DNA of 64,000 bases, from NCBI GenBank assembly GCA_030063045.1, contig JAQSEB010000086.1:372001-436000 (forward strand). Reading direction: 5' to 3'. A model generated the notes under the pieces. That model was not told the DNA's origin, searched no databases, and saw only the letters and a list, made by a program, of their open reading frames with translations. Below are positions 63,558-64,000 of the stretch, piece after piece. The number at the start of each line of letters is the position of its first letter. Position 1 is the first letter of the stretch. A program made the position numbers and the translations under genes. This stretch comes from Pratylenchus scribneri (lineage: Eukaryota; Nematoda; Chromadorea; Rhabditida; Pratylenchidae).

Positions 63558-64000
63558 CGACATCCGCTAAACAATTTAAGATTAATTTTTAGACTCATAA
63601 AAATAATTCTAAATGATTTTGCGGCATCCGCTAAACCAATTAAGATTAATTTTTAGACTTATAAAAATAATTCTAAATGATTTTGCGGCATCCGCTAAAC
63701 AATTTAAGATTAATTTTTAGACTCATAAAAATATATCTTAGTCAATTTGCGGCATCCGCTAAACAATTTAAGGTTAATTTTTAGACTCATAAAAATAATT
63801 CTAAATGATTTTGCGGCATCCGCTAAACCAATTAAGATTAATTTTTAGACTCATAAAAATAATTCTAAATGATTTTGCGGTATCCGCTAAACAATTTAAG
63901 ATTAATTTTTAGACTCATAAAAATAATTCTAAATGATTTTGCGGCATCCGCTAAACTATTTAAGATTATTTTTAGACTCATAAAAATATATCTTAGTTAA

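Larger units (their letters stand above)
1..64000 (+). repeat. 64-bp satellite DNA array filling the entire window
   Basis: The motif cggcatccgc recurs with 64-bp spacing (for example starts at 64, 128, 192, then 255 after a 1-bp deletion) from base 1 to the last monomer start at 63942, giving about 1,000 copies. All are in the same orientation; I saw no inverted copy (no gcggatgccgc on the given strand). The monomer is about 25% G+C. Most copies differ from each other at only a few positions, and indels are rare. There is no intervening unique sequence, gene, RNA or mobile element, so every stretch longer than 300 bases holds only this repeat. In a regular run, all + strand stop codons fall in two of the three monomer phases, so an open stretch ends after about 105 nt; the - strand behaves the same way. 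Arrays of this size and homogeneity are known from eukaryotic heterochromatin. The species and chromosomal location cannot be read from the sequence. Confidence 0.98.

Noticed and set aside
1..64000. CRISPR array
   Set aside because: The repeat unit is continuous, with no unique spacers; the variable parts are a few recurring states, not distinct spacers, and there are no cas genes.
1..64000. Repetitive protein-coding gene
   Set aside because: The 64-bp unit rotates the reading frame and each frame meets stops within about 105 nt in regular runs. Only indel sites extend this slightly, and no start or codon bias pattern supports translation.
1..64000. Bacterial or phage repeat region, or a plasmid iteron array
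   Set aside because: Iteron arrays have few copies beside a replication gene. About 1,000 copies with nested higher-order units and no gene in 64 kb fit eukaryotic satellite DNA.
1..64000. Telomere or telomere-associated repeat
   Set aside because: There is no short G-rich telomeric motif on either strand, and the unit length and base composition do not fit.
1..64000. Transposable element or terminal-repeat remnants within the array
   Set aside because: I followed the monomer from end to end and found only small indels (1, 2, 5, 12 and 16 bp), no target-site duplication and no foreign sequence.

Overview
The whole 64 kb window is one uninterrupted tandem satellite array. It contains about 1,000 head-to-tail copies of an AT-rich monomer of 64 bp (about 25% G+C). 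All copies are in the same orientation, and the array runs off both window edges. I found no gene, RNA gene, transposon, CRISPR array or unique spacer. Because 64 is not a multiple of 3, every reading frame rotates through the monomer; regular stretches give at most about 35 codons without a stop, on either strand. A homogeneous array this long with multi-monomer higher-order repeats (HORs) is typical of eukaryotic centromeric, pericentromeric or other heterochromatin. I do not recognise the monomer and cannot name the organism or prove a centromere.

Monomer numbering here starts at the C of cggcatccgc (position 1). Positions 64 and 1-10 form a G+C-rich dyad, GCGG-CAT-CCGC, and nearly half of the monomer's G and C lies there. 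Positions 11-48 (taaac, variable pentamer, aagattaattttt, agactcataaaaa) are otherwise well conserved. Positions 16-20 exist in a few states: caatt, aattt, tattt, taatt, rarely cattt, each following 'aaac' in part. I call the resulting monomers 'cca', 'caa', 'cta' and 'cta-att'. Positions 49-62 occur in two alternative forms: A (attctaaatgatt) and B (tatcttagtcaat). These states, plus rarer marker mutations, make monomers distinguishable and expose the HOR structure.

Layout: (1) 1-4.3 kb, a 33-monomer unit of 2,109 bp present twice. (2) 4.3-12.5 kb, a domain rich in cca/caa monomers with almost no form B until 9 kb, containing 8-monomer (514 bp) and 13-monomer (832 bp) tandem HORs and a 1.15 kb block repeated 3,007 bp away. 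(3) 12.5-13.2 kb, an irregular stretch with a 52-bp truncated monomer. (4) 13.2-17.5 kb, a 1,040-bp HOR tagged by an unusual 80-bp monomer. (5) 17.5-26.6 kb, cta and form-B rich, with 26/27-monomer repeats (1,663/1,727 bp) and a block repeated 2,750 bp away. (6) 26.6-46.0 kb, a domain marked by a TTCT to TTTT change, with 8-, 16-, 32- and 49-monomer HORs and a 3.25 kb block copied 11,255 bp away. (7) 46.0-49.6 kb, a 15-monomer (960 bp) HOR. (8) 49.6-57.2 kb, an 'aatatt' marked domain with a 25-monomer (1,600 bp) tandem HOR. (9) 57.2-58.2 kb, a transition that re-uses a haplotype from the left end. (10) 58.2-63.0 kb, a subfamily marked by ccgttaaac, cattcgc and a derived form B', with an 18-monomer (1,152 bp) HOR. 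(11) 63.0-64.0 kb, monomers resembling the 9-12.5 kb domain.

The picture is of repeated local block duplication (unequal exchange or replication-based amplification) laid over occasional longer-range transfer. Block boundaries were found by eye from marker mutations and are good to about one monomer. No alignment program was run.
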